Shown one piece after another: positions 7,825 to 15,590 of a stretch of 18,835 nt of DNA (positions within the stretch are counted from its first letter, which is position 1; each line of letters begins with the position of its first letter). This stretch comes from Firm-04 sp964463355 (GTDB lineage Bacteria > Bacillota > Clostridia > Oscillospirales > Ruminococcaceae), in contig CAYXBP010000028.1 of NCBI GenBank assembly GCA_964463355.1, positions 1 to 18,835 of the forward strand, given 5' to 3'. The notes beneath the pieces are model-generated. The model saw only the letters and a list, made by a program, of their open reading frames with translations. It ran no database searches and had not been told where the DNA came from. The position numbers and the translations under genes were made by a program.

Positions 7825-8453
7825 ATATCAGACTCTTCAGGCAAAAGTGGTACAAGTCCCAGTACCTCAAACGCCTGTGATTGCTGCCACATCTGCGCCG
7901 AAAGCATGATCTCAAAGCCTTCACCTGGATTGCACTGAATCTGCTTTGGATCAAATTTCGGCAAACCAAAACACGCGATGGCATTGGCAATGACGCCCGC
8001 ATGTGTAATGATCGCTACATGACGAAAATCCTGATCCATCATCTCCATGAGAATGCGATGCAAACCACGGTAGGTACGCACGCAAAGTTCTGATACACTT
8101 TCGCCCTCGGGTGGTTTGGCATCCATGCCGCCCTTAAGCCACTGACGGTATTCGGGATTGTGAATCAGCTCATCGGCAGTTTTTCCCTCAAACTGACCAA
8201 AATGCAGTTCAGCAAAATCTTCAGCGATCACAATTTCCGTATCAGGAAACAGAATCTCTGCCGTTTCAGTGCAGCGTTCCAGTGGGCTTGTGTAGACACG
8301 CTCCACCTTAGGATACACATAACTGTCAAGCAGATCATATAACTCGCTTCTTCCCTTATTGGAAAGCGCGTAATCTGTGGTACCAATATAGCGACCTTCC
8401 TCGTTGGCTTTGGTCTGTCCGTGGCGGATCAGGCTGATGTGATAGTTTCTCAT
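7821..8453 (-). CDS. Histidine phosphatase family protein (phosphoglycerate mutase-like)
   Basis: The 210-residue protein belongs to the branch-1 histidine phosphatases. The catalytic RHG is at 10-12 (nucleophile His11), Arg60 lies in TSPLERCTETAEI, the likely acid Glu82 in DFAELHFGQFEG, and the second catalytic His151 in AIITHAGVI. The family dephosphorylates small molecules (alpha-ribazole phosphate in CobC, phosphosugars and nucleotides in GpmB/PhoE relatives); no cobalamin genes are near, so the substrate stays open. The start at 8453 is preceded by AAAGGAAG at good spacing and gives the normal N-terminus; the longer reading frame to 8600 runs through the intergenic region. It overlaps the small membrane-protein gene downstream. 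Confidence 0.9.
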   Translation of the reverse strand: MRNYHISLIRHGQTKANEEGRYIGTTDYALSNKGRSELYDLLDSYVYPKVERVYTSPLERCTETAEILFPDTEIVIAEDFAELHFGQFEGKTADELIHNPEYRQWLKGGMDAKPPEGESVSELCVRTYRGLHRILMEMMDQDFRHVAIITHAGVIANAIACFGLPKFDPKQIQCNPGEGFEIMLSAQMWQQSQAFEVLGLVPLLPEESDM

Positions 8454-8546
8454 GAAATTCTTCCTTTCTATCGTATTCGTGCGCTTTTCGTCGATATCAA
8501 CAAAAAAGAAACTCGATTTTTGTGCGGCTTTTTTTCGCGAAAGGGC

Positions 8547-8575
8547 TTTACAAATTATACTATTTGTTATATAAT
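8547..8575 (+). promoter_or_regulatory. Promoter of the XRE regulator with an embedded operator-like palindrome
   Basis: The -35 TTTACA (8547-8552) and -10 TATAAT (8570-8575) are 17 bases apart. Between them an inverted repeat, ACAAAT (8550-8555) and ATTTGT (8562-8567), fills the spacer. A protein bound there would block RNA polymerase, which fits an autorepressed XRE-family regulator. On the minus strand a TATAAT at 8554-8559 overlaps the same site but has no good -35. Confidence 0.75.
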
Positions 8576-8627
8576 GGATAGGCATCCCTTTTAGGAGCAT
8601 TATATCAGAAGCAAGGAGGAGCTAATA

Positions 8628-9341
8628 ATGAATCCCGATTTCGCAAGAATTATTACATTGCAACGCAAAGAACGCAAAATCAGCCAAAAACAAGCCGCCT
8701 GTGATTTGGGCATTTCCCAAGCATTGCTCTCCCACTATGAAAAAGGCATTCGTGAGTGCGGTCTGGATTTTCTGGTGAAAATTGCTGATTACTACGGAGT
8801 TTCCTGCGATTATCTACTGGGTCGAACCCCTGAACCAGAAGGCAGAACACTCAGCATTGAGGAGATCCCTGATGATGATGGCAACAACGCTATGCCTTCC
8901 AATGAGGTCATTCGCTTCTACCGGAAGATCATCAACAATTCCATCAGCCTGCTGTTTTCATTCTCTCAACGAGCCAATTCCTTTACGCTGATCCGCGAGG
9001 TTTCATCGTATTTGATGCTCTCAGTATACAAGCTGTTCCGCATCATCTACAATGCCTGCCCGCGGAACGACCAAAAGCTATTCCGTGTACCCAAAGTAGT
9101 TGCAAATGATAGTGCCAACGCCATTATTTCGCTAAATGAGGCAAATATCAAAGCAGCCTCCAGTGGAATTGCGCTAGGCACCAATGATGCTGTTCAAGAC
9201 GCAAATTCGCTGTATGTGACTACTGCAACGCTTTCTCAGGATTTTTCAGAATACGCCTCATCACTACTGAATCTGGTAAAAATCAGTGAGGACAGCATTC
9301 AACGCACCAGAGATGGGCTGGAAACGCAAAAGCGTCCGTGA
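8628..9341 (+). CDS. XRE-family transcriptional regulator
   Basis: The 237-residue protein starts with a Cro/C1-type helix-turn-helix (about 6-65: QKQAACDLGISQALLSHYEK, then DYYGVSCDYLLG, the usual end of this domain). The remaining 170 residues form a mostly helical C-terminal domain (SISLLFSFSQRANSFTLIREV and onwards) that I cannot assign; it probably serves dimerisation or signal sensing. AAGGAGGA (8613-8620) lies seven bases before the ATG. The gene stands alone, divergent from the histidine phosphatase, so it may regulate itself and possibly that pair. No phage or plasmid genes are close, so a housekeeping chromosomal regulator is more likely than a phage repressor. Confidence 0.88.
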   Translation: MNPDFARIITLQRKERKISQKQAACDLGISQALLSHYEKGIRECGLDFLVKIADYYGVSCDYLLGRTPEPEGRTLSIEEIPDDDGNNAMPSNEVIRFYRKIINNSISLLFSFSQRANSFTLIREVSSYLMLSVYKLFRIIYNACPRNDQKLFRVPKVVANDSANAIISLNEANIKAASSGIALGTNDAVQDANSLYVTTATLSQDFSEYASSLLNLVKISEDSIQRTRDGLETQKRP

Positions 9342-9402
9342 AGTGCCTTCTCTTAGCAGCAGAGCAATATGATAATATATCAAACGCCAACGCCCGATGC
9401 CC

Positions 9403-9411
9403 ATTATACCA
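9403..9411 (-). promoter_or_regulatory. Possible orphan promoter antisense to the XRE gene
   Basis: On the minus strand the sequence reads TGGTATAAT, a perfect extended -10 (TGn plus TATAAT at 9403-9408). The -35 position is weak (TTTCTT). It lies beyond the terminator and points into the 3' end of the XRE gene. No reading frame of note follows, so a transcript would be antisense or a short RNA. Confidence 0.3.
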
Positions 9412-9452
9412 TAATTTTGCAAAAAAAGAAAGTCCCTTTTACACTTTTCTCT

Positions 9453-9500
9453 TAAAAAAACACCGCTGACATTGCACATATCAGCGATGTTTTTTGTTTT
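9453..9500. terminator. Bidirectional terminator between the XRE gene and the large AraC regulator
   Basis: A 10-bp stem formed by ACACCGCTGA (9460-9469) and TCAGCGATGT (9481-9490), with an 11-base loop, is flanked by A-run 9454-9460 and T-run 9490-9496. The single imperfect pair is a wobble on the minus strand and a mismatch on the plus strand, so it is somewhat better as terminator of the minus-strand regulator. The 211-base gap 9342-9552 holds this, the possible antisense promoter, and a small palindrome TGATAATATATCA (9370-9382). Confidence 0.8.
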
Positions 9501-9552
9501 GAGGACAAGAAGCATTTCTGCCAGTCTGGAAATCATCTTGATTCGCGGTAAA

Positions 9553-11838
9553 TCAAAGTGTTTCTGCTTGTTCCTTTTTTCGGTGTCCTTTTCGGTATTG
9601 CACTGCGGAGATATCATGCTTTTGCTTAAATTGCCGCATAAAATGGCTCTGATTCTGATAACCGCATTTTTCTGCAATCTCCTGCACACGCAAATCGGTA
9701 GAGATCAACAAACGCTTTGCTTTCTCCATGCGGGCTGCGATTACATCATCACGGCAGCTGATGCCGAACAACCGCTTATACAGGTGGTGAAAATATCCTA
9801 CGCTGATCCCTATGCTCTGGGCAATGCTGGGAATCCCCCATTCATACTGCGGGTTTGCATAAAAATCATTGCGCAGCTGTAACAGCTGTTTACGATAATC
9901 AGCGCCGCACACCGTACTTTCGTCAACGGCTTCTTCCATGGTACTAAGCATAGATTCAATATGAGATTCCATCTCGCTCAAGCGCGTAAATGTCGCCGCA
10001 TTATAGTGGATCAAATACTCTGCATGATGGGCCATGCTGTGTTCACCCTGCAACTGCGCACGTTGATTTTCAAGTAATTCCACACGACGTTGCTTGTAAA
10101 GCTCTGGAGATTCGCCGCGTGACAAGGGCGTAATTACCAAAAACACCGAAGGCTTCAGACGTGCAGTCAACTCTTTTTCATCGGCAGAAAGACGCAGCGC
10201 ATTGGCAAGCAAGAGCGAACTGTCAATACCGTCAGAAAGTTGACCAGTCATGCGCTCCGTATTTGTGACGAGCATACAAAAGCATTCGGTGTTATTACTT
10301 TGCAGCTTGGATAACAAATCGGGCAATTGCTCCATAAGGCCGCGCTTATTGTACAGACCGGTCGTTGGATCATGTATCGAAAGCTGGTTAATCTGGCGAC
10401 GAACATAATCCTGATACATTTTGTTTTGCAAGATATACAGTCCATTTGCAACCGCTTGGCACCAGTTTATATAATGCTCGTCAATGCAGATTTGATCCAT
10501 GTTCTGATAGGCTGTTGCAATATAGCCAAAAATCTGGTCATCATAATGTAGGGATGTAAACAGCACAATTCGCGGCATATGGGGCTGATGCAGTGCGGGC
10601 AACAACGAATTAGTTGAGAAATAATACCTGCCCTCGTTATTGCGGATATGCCGTTTGGAAAGCGCAAGATACATTCTGTCGGAGAAGCCGCTACGCCGAT
10701 ACCGCCGATGATCTTCAAAATCGCAAGTCCAGTCTTCGCATAGACAGATATCCATCCACTCCCAGTTTTCGAGAATATAGCCATAACTATCGATATTGAG
10801 GAATAGCGAATCAAAGCTTGTACACTCGGCAAGCCGCAAAATATAATCTGAAGTCATATGTACTCTGCGACGAGTATAATGCTGCATAATATTCACTACA
10901 TAAGGATCATACCGGTCGACATCATGCTGCACACCAGCACCTACAGGTACGCCGCAGCCACAGCTCCCGCCATATCGTATGGTTTGCTGTGGCACAGGTA
11001 CGGGACTATACATGCCAGTCATCATGGTATACAGCTGATTCACCGCCATTACGCCAAGCTGTCGCTCATGACCTGCAACGGTAGTGATCGAAGGAACATG
11101 CATGGAGGAATGCCATGTACCGTCATAACCAGTGATACGAACAACATCAGGGATGGATATGCCATATTCCTGCAAGGCATCACATAAAGTAATTGCCATG
11201 GGATCGCTGACGCAGACAATGGCATCAGGCATGGGCACTCTTCCCTGCACAAGATCCATTGCAAGCTGGCGGGGCTTCTCCGTCCACAAATCACCATAGA
11301 TAATATTTCTCTCGGTACAGGGAAGATCTGCATCACGCATAGCACGAACAAACCCTGTAGTACGACTTTTTGTAATATGCGAACCCTCAGGGCCTGTTAA
11401 ACAAAGAATATCCTTGCAGCGATGGGCACGGATGAGGTGAGAAGTAATCGCATAAATGCTGTCTTCCTCTGGTGGAAAGAGATACGGCAAACGATCACAT
11501 TCCTCTTCCAGTACAAGGCAGGGCACAGAAGTCTGCTCCAATAGACGATGAATTTGCATACGACGTTCACTGCTGCCAAATCGTCCAGAAGCAAACAAAA
11601 TCCCGCTTAAATCGCCCCTTGCAGCAAGCTGATAAATATTATGGAGCGCATTCAGCGTATGGTTATCGTCAATATCATCTACGGGATTATATGTATCGGT
11701 AAAGATCAGCACATCATACCCCAAGGTACGCGCCGCTTCATGAATACCACGCAGCAACGCATCGTTCAATGCGCCAACCACCTCAGGAATCAGTACACCA
11801 ATGGCACCCACGGCATGATCTGCATACAGTTCACTCAT
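9553..11838 (-). CDS. Multi-domain AraC-type regulator with a LacI-type sugar-binding domain
   Basis: The 761-residue protein has several modules. Residues 10-295 are a periplasmic-binding-protein-like domain as in LacI/GalR repressors (GAIGVLIPEVVGALNDALLR, PDAIVCVSDPMAITLCDALQ, DVVRITGYDG), without the LacI DNA-binding head. Residues about 330-470 resemble a GAF-like sensor. At 487-600 a segment begins with SIHDPTTGLYNKRG, the characteristic opening of GGDEF domains, but no GGDEF active-site motif is seen, so it is degenerate. The C-terminus (about 650-750) is an AraC double helix-turn-helix (PSIAQSIGISVGYFHHLYKRLFG, then VQEIAEKCGYQNQSHFMRQFK). It should be a cytosolic regulator answering a sugar-like ligand. 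The start at 11838 has AGGGGTG upstream. It has its own promoter and no adjacent transporter, so its target is unknown. Confidence 0.88.
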   Translation of the reverse strand: MSELYADHAVGAIGVLIPEVVGALNDALLRGIHEAARTLGYDVLIFTDTYNPVDDIDDNHTLNALHNIYQLAARGDLSGILFASGRFGSSERRMQIHRLLEQTSVPCLVLEEECDRLPYLFPPEEDSIYAITSHLIRAHRCKDILCLTGPEGSHITKSRTTGFVRAMRDADLPCTERNIIYGDLWTEKPRQLAMDLVQGRVPMPDAIVCVSDPMAITLCDALQEYGISIPDVVRITGYDGTWHSSMHVPSITTVAGHERQLGVMAVNQLYTMMTGMYSPVPVPQQTIRYGGSCGCGVPVGAGVQHDVDRYDPYVVNIMQHYTRRRVHMTSDYILRLAECTSFDSLFLNIDSYGYILENWEWMDICLCEDWTCDFEDHRRYRRSGFSDRMYLALSKRHIRNNEGRYYFSTNSLLPALHQPHMPRIVLFTSLHYDDQIFGYIATAYQNMDQICIDEHYINWCQAVANGLYILQNKMYQDYVRRQINQLSIHDPTTGLYNKRGLMEQLPDLLSKLQSNNTECFCMLVTNTERMTGQLSDGIDSSLLLANALRLSADEKELTARLKPSVFLVITPLSRGESPELYKQRRVELLENQRAQLQGEHSMAHHAEYLIHYNAATFTRLSEMESHIESMLSTMEEAVDESTVCGADYRKQLLQLRNDFYANPQYEWGIPSIAQSIGISVGYFHHLYKRLFGISCRDDVIAARMEKAKRLLISTDLRVQEIAEKCGYQNQSHFMRQFKQKHDISAVQYRKGHRKKEQAETL

Positions 11839-11886
11839 AGTATCACCCCTGCTCTCAATTTACCAAACAATCAGAATCTGTCGATT

Positions 11887-11915
11887 ATTATACTACAAAA
11901 AGTCAGAAAATGCAA
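11887..11915 (-). promoter_or_regulatory. Promoter of the large AraC regulator
   Basis: On the minus strand, -35 TTGCAT (11910-11915) and -10 TATAAT (11887-11892) are exactly 17 bases apart, giving a leader of about 40 bases. Just upstream, TGATA (11931-11935) and TATCA (11947-11951) form a small inverted pair that could be a regulator site; this is a weak suggestion. Confidence 0.75.
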
Positions 11916-11956
11916 TGTCGTTTTCTACTGTGATAATGACATATTGTATCATGAAG

Positions 11957-11993
11957 AAAAAACCGCACAGTTCAACAAGAACTGTACGGTTTT
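11957..11993 (-). terminator. Intrinsic terminator of the S1-domain gene
   Basis: An 11-bp stem pairs 11963-11973 with 11979-11989 around a five-base loop, extended by A/T pairs. On the minus strand the one imperfect pair is a G-U wobble, and a run of six T follows. It begins three bases after the stop codon of the S1-domain gene. Confidence 0.88.
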
Positions 11994-11996
11994 CGC

Positions 11997-12932
11997 TTAC
12001 GCGGTAAAATCGGTAATAATCTGCCGTTTGGCAAGGGGCAACGTATACACCCACGAATCCATATGGTCTGCATCGGTAAAATAACGCAGCGGAGTTGGTG
12101 TATGCTCCTCCTCAAAGACATCCACAATGGCAAGCTTAATCTTCATGCGCTCTGGCACAATGCTTTTGATATACACGCTGGCGTTCTGTCCTGGACGAAT
12201 CCCTGCACGAAGATCTGCAAGCCCTGCAAGATTTGGTGCAAGCTCAACAAAAATGCCATAATCCTCCACGGAACGCACAATACCTGCAACCGTTTCCCCT
12301 GCGGAAAAGCAAGCGGCGTTTTCAGCCCATGTACCAAGCAGTTCCTTATGGGAAAGCAACACACGACCGTTTTCAAAGCCCTTGACCACCACACGAATCT
12401 CCTGCCCAATATAAAAACGATCTGATGGGTGGGAGATACGGGAAACAGAAATAGCATCAATAGGAATGAGCGATGGCACACCGCAACCGATATCCACAAA
12501 ACAACCAAAAGGCGCAAGATGCGTAACACGGGCAGGAATGATATCCCCTGGACGCAAATGATTGATGTATCCATCACGACACTGTTCCTGCTGCATACGA
12601 CGGGAAAGCACTGCGATGGGCGCACCGTTTGCATCCTTTTCAATACGCATGACAGAAAAACAAACGGGTTTGTTCACCTTGGAAATCAGCGCAATATCCC
12701 GCGTGGAACCGTCCTCAATGCCCAGTGCGCCTTCTACCCGTGGAATCATCCCGTGCATACAGGGTAAATCCACATGAAGATTATGTCCTCCATCACAGAC
12801 CCGAACACGGGCTTCCAGACGCTGACCGCTTTGCATCGCCTCACGTAGGGTAGCCTCCGATTGCAATGCGGCATGGTTTCGGGCTGAGTCCATCAGGCAG
12901 CCCTCTGGTAAATAACAATTTGTTTGATTCAT
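11997..12932 (-). CDS. S1-domain RNA-binding protein
   Basis: The 311-residue protein contains three S1-type OB-fold repeats: about 36-110 (divergent), 127-197 (GDIIPARVTHLAPFGCFVDI, then VLLSHKELLGTW) and 210-270 (GETVAGIVRSVEDYGIFVEL). The middle repeat has the conserved aromatic and glycine pattern for RNA binding. It resembles the shortened ribosomal protein S1-like proteins of clostridia, in which a few S1 repeats replace the six of E. coli S1; a role in mRNA binding or translation is inferred. The start at 12932 is chosen because GGAGGT lies four bases before it; an ATG four codons earlier (12944) overlaps that site. It is monocistronic, ending in a strong terminator. Confidence 0.85.
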   Translation of the reverse strand: MNQTNCYLPEGCLMDSARNHAALQSEATLREAMQSGQRLEARVRVCDGGHNLHVDLPCMHGMIPRVEGALGIEDGSTRDIALISKVNKPVCFSVMRIEKDANGAPIAVLSRRMQQEQCRDGYINHLRPGDIIPARVTHLAPFGCFVDIGCGVPSLIPIDAISVSRISHPSDRFYIGQEIRVVVKGFENGRVLLSHKELLGTWAENAACFSAGETVAGIVRSVEDYGIFVELAPNLAGLADLRAGIRPGQNASVYIKSIVPERMKIKLAIVDVFEEEHTPTPLRYFTDADHMDSWVYTLPLAKRQIITDFTA

Positions 12933-12944
12933 TTCGACCTCCAT

Positions 12945-13171
12945 CAGCTTTTGTTCAGATGTATTTTTGACGCATGGTGTTCTTAGTGATACCCATGCAT
13001 TATTAATCTATGCTGATGATAATTCGAATATGAAGAGAATCGAAAAAAAATCTTTCAAACTCGAAAACATTGCTGCGCTTTTTGTCGGATTACTGTCGCT
13101 CATTTCACAATGTCGGATCTAATCTTGATTTATGGACACCTACTTCCGCGCAAAATGCATCAATTGATGTC
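12945..13171. other. Intergenic region upstream of the S1-domain gene
   Basis: No gene is supported here. No convincing minus-strand promoter for the S1 gene is seen, although it should lie here. The region contains an inverted pair GCATGG (12972-12977) and CCATGC (12993-12998) in the likely S1-gene leader, several TCGAA-containing AT-rich segments (13023-13065), and a 12-base palindrome CATCAATTGATG just after the GH43 stop. No U-rich terminator for the GH43 gene is visible. Confidence 0.5.
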
Positions 13172-15451
13172 CTATTCTTCCAGAATACCTGCAATCATTT
13201 TCAGTATTGCGACTGCATCATTGCTATTCACGCCCACAATTCCATCTGCCTCAGCTTGCAGCATTCCCAGTTCACTGATCTCTGCTGTTTTATTCTCAGA
13301 CAGGAAAAGGTTGAGCAAAATTACATCATTGACTCTTACAAAGCCATCGCAGTTCACATCGCCCACCAACAACTCGGGCTGATCAATTCCTTCATCCTTG
13401 ACAAACCGCCATGCGTTCATGCGAATACCCTCATCGGAAAACACAAAATACAAATCATGTGTGCCGCCAATTTCTGTAACAACATTATTAACAACAGTTA
13501 CAGCCTGCATGGGGCTGTCAAACACTACGGAACTAAGCAGTTCTCCAGTGGGGCAGTCAAGGCGAACTTCTACTGTACCGCTCCCCTGTACATTTGCCGC
13601 AAAAGTCAAAGGAGTATCCAGCACAGGAGCAGAGGAATGATCACCACCCACAACGGATGAAGCAAAAAATACGATGGCATCGTCATCAGCAATGTACTTG
13701 AAATCAGCATAATCAGAAATGTAGATGCGATCGCCATCGCCCAGACCGTTCCAGATATTCTTCAAACCATCTGCCCACTCGCGCGTATTGGTCAGTTCAA
13801 CGGAAAGGTCAAAGCTGTATTTGTCATTGATCACCATGGTATCAACCACAAAGGTCACAGTTGCGTCATCGCTGATTGTAAAATAGCCCACATTCTGAAG
13901 CATTTCTGCACCATTCATATTACAGGTGATGCTATAATTGCCTGTACTGCTGATATCCACACTGCCAGTACATTTCGTACCAGCCTTTGTGGTCGGATGC
14001 ATGGAAAGCGTCACAGACTTATCAATTTGTTTGACGATGATATTATAAGTGATGCTGTTGATAGCAGTAGATGTAAAATCAGCAGGATCTACAACGATAT
14101 CAGCATTCTCCGATTCTGTAAATTCAACTTCCTTTACGCTATACCATGCACCGCAAGAATCAGCCACTACGGCAGGCGTTGTGGAATTTGTAAAATCATA
14201 CGAGATATCTGCGGTATTGTTGAGATCCGCAGCTGTATTCTCGATATAAGGAGATACTGGAACAACAGCGTTCAGGCCTTTTTTTGTGCCACCTGTTTTT
14301 TCGATCGTGACAGTTGCTTCATCCACATGAATCGTATCAGCACAGAGGCTTCGATAGCTGCCAGTAATGCCCATCCCTTGTTTGAGTTCCAATGTATGGT
14401 AGAAAATGTAGTAATTGCCATTGAACTTATGCAGGTGAGTGTGGTTATTTGAGTAATCAAAGCCAACAGCCCCTGGATTCTGAAAATACTCGCCCTTCAT
14501 CTCCCAACTGGTGGGGTCAAGTGGTGTTTTGGTGGTCATGTACACCATGCTGCATCCCGATGGAACGGGGCAATCATAATCCCACTGCGCGGAATGATCA
14601 CTCCAATCGGTATTATAGGTATACACATAGGTGCCATTGATATAGTTCAATTCACTCGCCTCAAAATGGTATGGTGCAGGGATCTCGACAAATTCGCTGT
14701 CAAAAGAAAGCATATCCGCACCAAGGCGTACAATACGATTGGAACCAGGCATATAATCGGTACCATCTGAGGCTTTTCCAGCACCAAACGATAACCATCC
14801 AACGCCGTTTTCGTCAATCACAGCACCTGGATCAAAGGGATTGGGGCAATCAGTTAGACCAGGAGTATCGGTGCCGATAAGGGGCTTGCCAAGGGGATCT
14901 TCCCACGGGCCTACCGGATCGGTAGAAGTAATAACACCAACGCCCACACCGTTATTGGAAAAATACATATAGAAATGTGTTTTACCATCTGCTTCCTCGC
15001 GTGAAACCACGGTCGGTGCCCACGAATTCATAATCCAAGGAGCGATTTCACCAATATTGATCTCGCCATGATATACCCAGTTGGTCATATCGTCGGTAGA
15101 GAAAACCAGCATTGACTTGATTTTCTCATAGGTATTGTCCTTATCAGCACCCGCGATCTCATACTGCTGGTGATCATTTGTGCCGTAAAGATACAATCTG
15201 CCGTTGTATTCCACAGCTGTGGGGTCAGCACAGTAGAACTGCGAGGAGATCGGATTGTTGTAACGGGTGTTTTTATAGCTGTTGTTGCTGATATCTGCAT
15301 TGTCGATGGTCACACCATTCTCCAAAGATATAATAGCATCTTCCACGGAAATAGTGGTATCTTTTGCCGATACATCATAGGACTGTGTGCTTACAGCAGC
15401 TGTGATTCCCATTACAAGAGCAGCAATTCGCCGCCATACTTTTGATTTCAT
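13172..15451 (-). CDS. Secreted GH43 glycosidase with CBM6-like module and dockerin
   Basis: The 759-residue exported enzyme has a signal peptide (about 1-29, Lys/Arg then a hydrophobic core ending near VSA). A GH43 five-bladed propeller follows (about 60-400) with catalytic base Asp76 in FYCADPTAV, pKa-tuning Asp207 in PNPFDPGAV and general acid Glu264 in YHFEASELNY. Residues about 440-550 are an unassigned beta-rich module. About 555-685 look like a CBM6 xylan-binding module, ending GGTHDLYFVFSDEGIRMNAW. A type I dockerin (695-757) has a canonical first calcium loop (GDVNCDGFVRVND) and an atypical second one (EADGIVGVNSND). GH43 enzymes act on arabinose- or xylose-containing polysaccharides, so arabinofuranosidase or xylosidase activity on arabinoxylan is likely. 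The start at 15451 has GGAGG seven bases upstream; an ATG at 15457 is too close to it. It is divergent from an AraC regulator. Confidence 0.92.
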   Translation of the reverse strand: MKSKVWRRIAALVMGITAAVSTQSYDVSAKDTTISVEDAIISLENGVTIDNADISNNSYKNTRYNNPISSQFYCADPTAVEYNGRLYLYGTNDHQQYEIAGADKDNTYEKIKSMLVFSTDDMTNWVYHGEINIGEIAPWIMNSWAPTVVSREEADGKTHFYMYFSNNGVGVGVITSTDPVGPWEDPLGKPLIGTDTPGLTDCPNPFDPGAVIDENGVGWLSFGAGKASDGTDYMPGSNRIVRLGADMLSFDSEFVEIPAPYHFEASELNYINGTYVYTYNTDWSDHSAQWDYDCPVPSGCSMVYMTTKTPLDPTSWEMKGEYFQNPGAVGFDYSNNHTHLHKFNGNYYIFYHTLELKQGMGITGSYRSLCADTIHVDEATVTIEKTGGTKKGLNAVVPVSPYIENTAADLNNTADISYDFTNSTTPAVVADSCGAWYSVKEVEFTESENADIVVDPADFTSTAINSITYNIIVKQIDKSVTLSMHPTTKAGTKCTGSVDISSTGNYSITCNMNGAEMLQNVGYFTISDDATVTFVVDTMVINDKYSFDLSVELTNTREWADGLKNIWNGLGDGDRIYISDYADFKYIADDDAIVFFASSVVGGDHSSAPVLDTPLTFAANVQGSGTVEVRLDCPTGELLSSVVFDSPMQAVTVVNNVVTEIGGTHDLYFVFSDEGIRMNAWRFVKDEGIDQPELLVGDVNCDGFVRVNDVILLNLFLSENKTAEISELGMLQAEADGIVGVNSNDAVAILKMIAGILEE

Positions 15452-15481
15452 GTTCATTCCTCCTACAAAAATACAATGGGT

Positions 15482-15540
15482 ATTGCATATCCAACGCGTT
15501 TATGCTATAATTATTATAGCACAGCGGACTAGAATGCAAT
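15482..15540. promoter_or_regulatory. Near-symmetric divergent promoter between GH43 and AraC genes
   Basis: The centre is a perfect palindrome, GCTATAAT (15504-15511), T, ATTATAGC (15513-15520), so a TATAAT -10 reads on each strand. ATTGCAT (15482-15488) and its inverted copy ATGCAAT (15534-15540) flank it. On the plus strand TTGCAT (15483-15488) and TATAAT (15506-15511) are 17 bases apart, an excellent promoter for the AraC gene. On the minus strand TTGCAT (15534-15539) and TATAAT (15513-15518) are 15 apart; a shifted TAATAA would give 17. The two polymerase sites overlap and must exclude each other. Confidence 0.75.
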
Positions 15541-15590
15541 AGCAGGGATGGGACATCATTTAGCACAAATCGGACAAAGGATGTGAAACC

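Noticed and set aside
8628..9341. Prophage repressor marking an integrated element
   Set aside because: No integrase, antirepressor, structural or attachment-site sequences are found around it; both neighbours are ordinary chromosomal genes.
10248..10451. Active diguanylate cyclase in the large AraC regulator
   Set aside because: The DPTTGLYNKRG opening is present but no GGDEF or close variant follows at the expected distance, so catalysis is unlikely.
13070..13660. A 196-codon plus-strand reading frame over the dockerin end of the GH43 gene
   Set aside because: It overlaps the well-supported dockerin and CBM6 coding sequence, and there is no ribosome binding site or recognisable domain.
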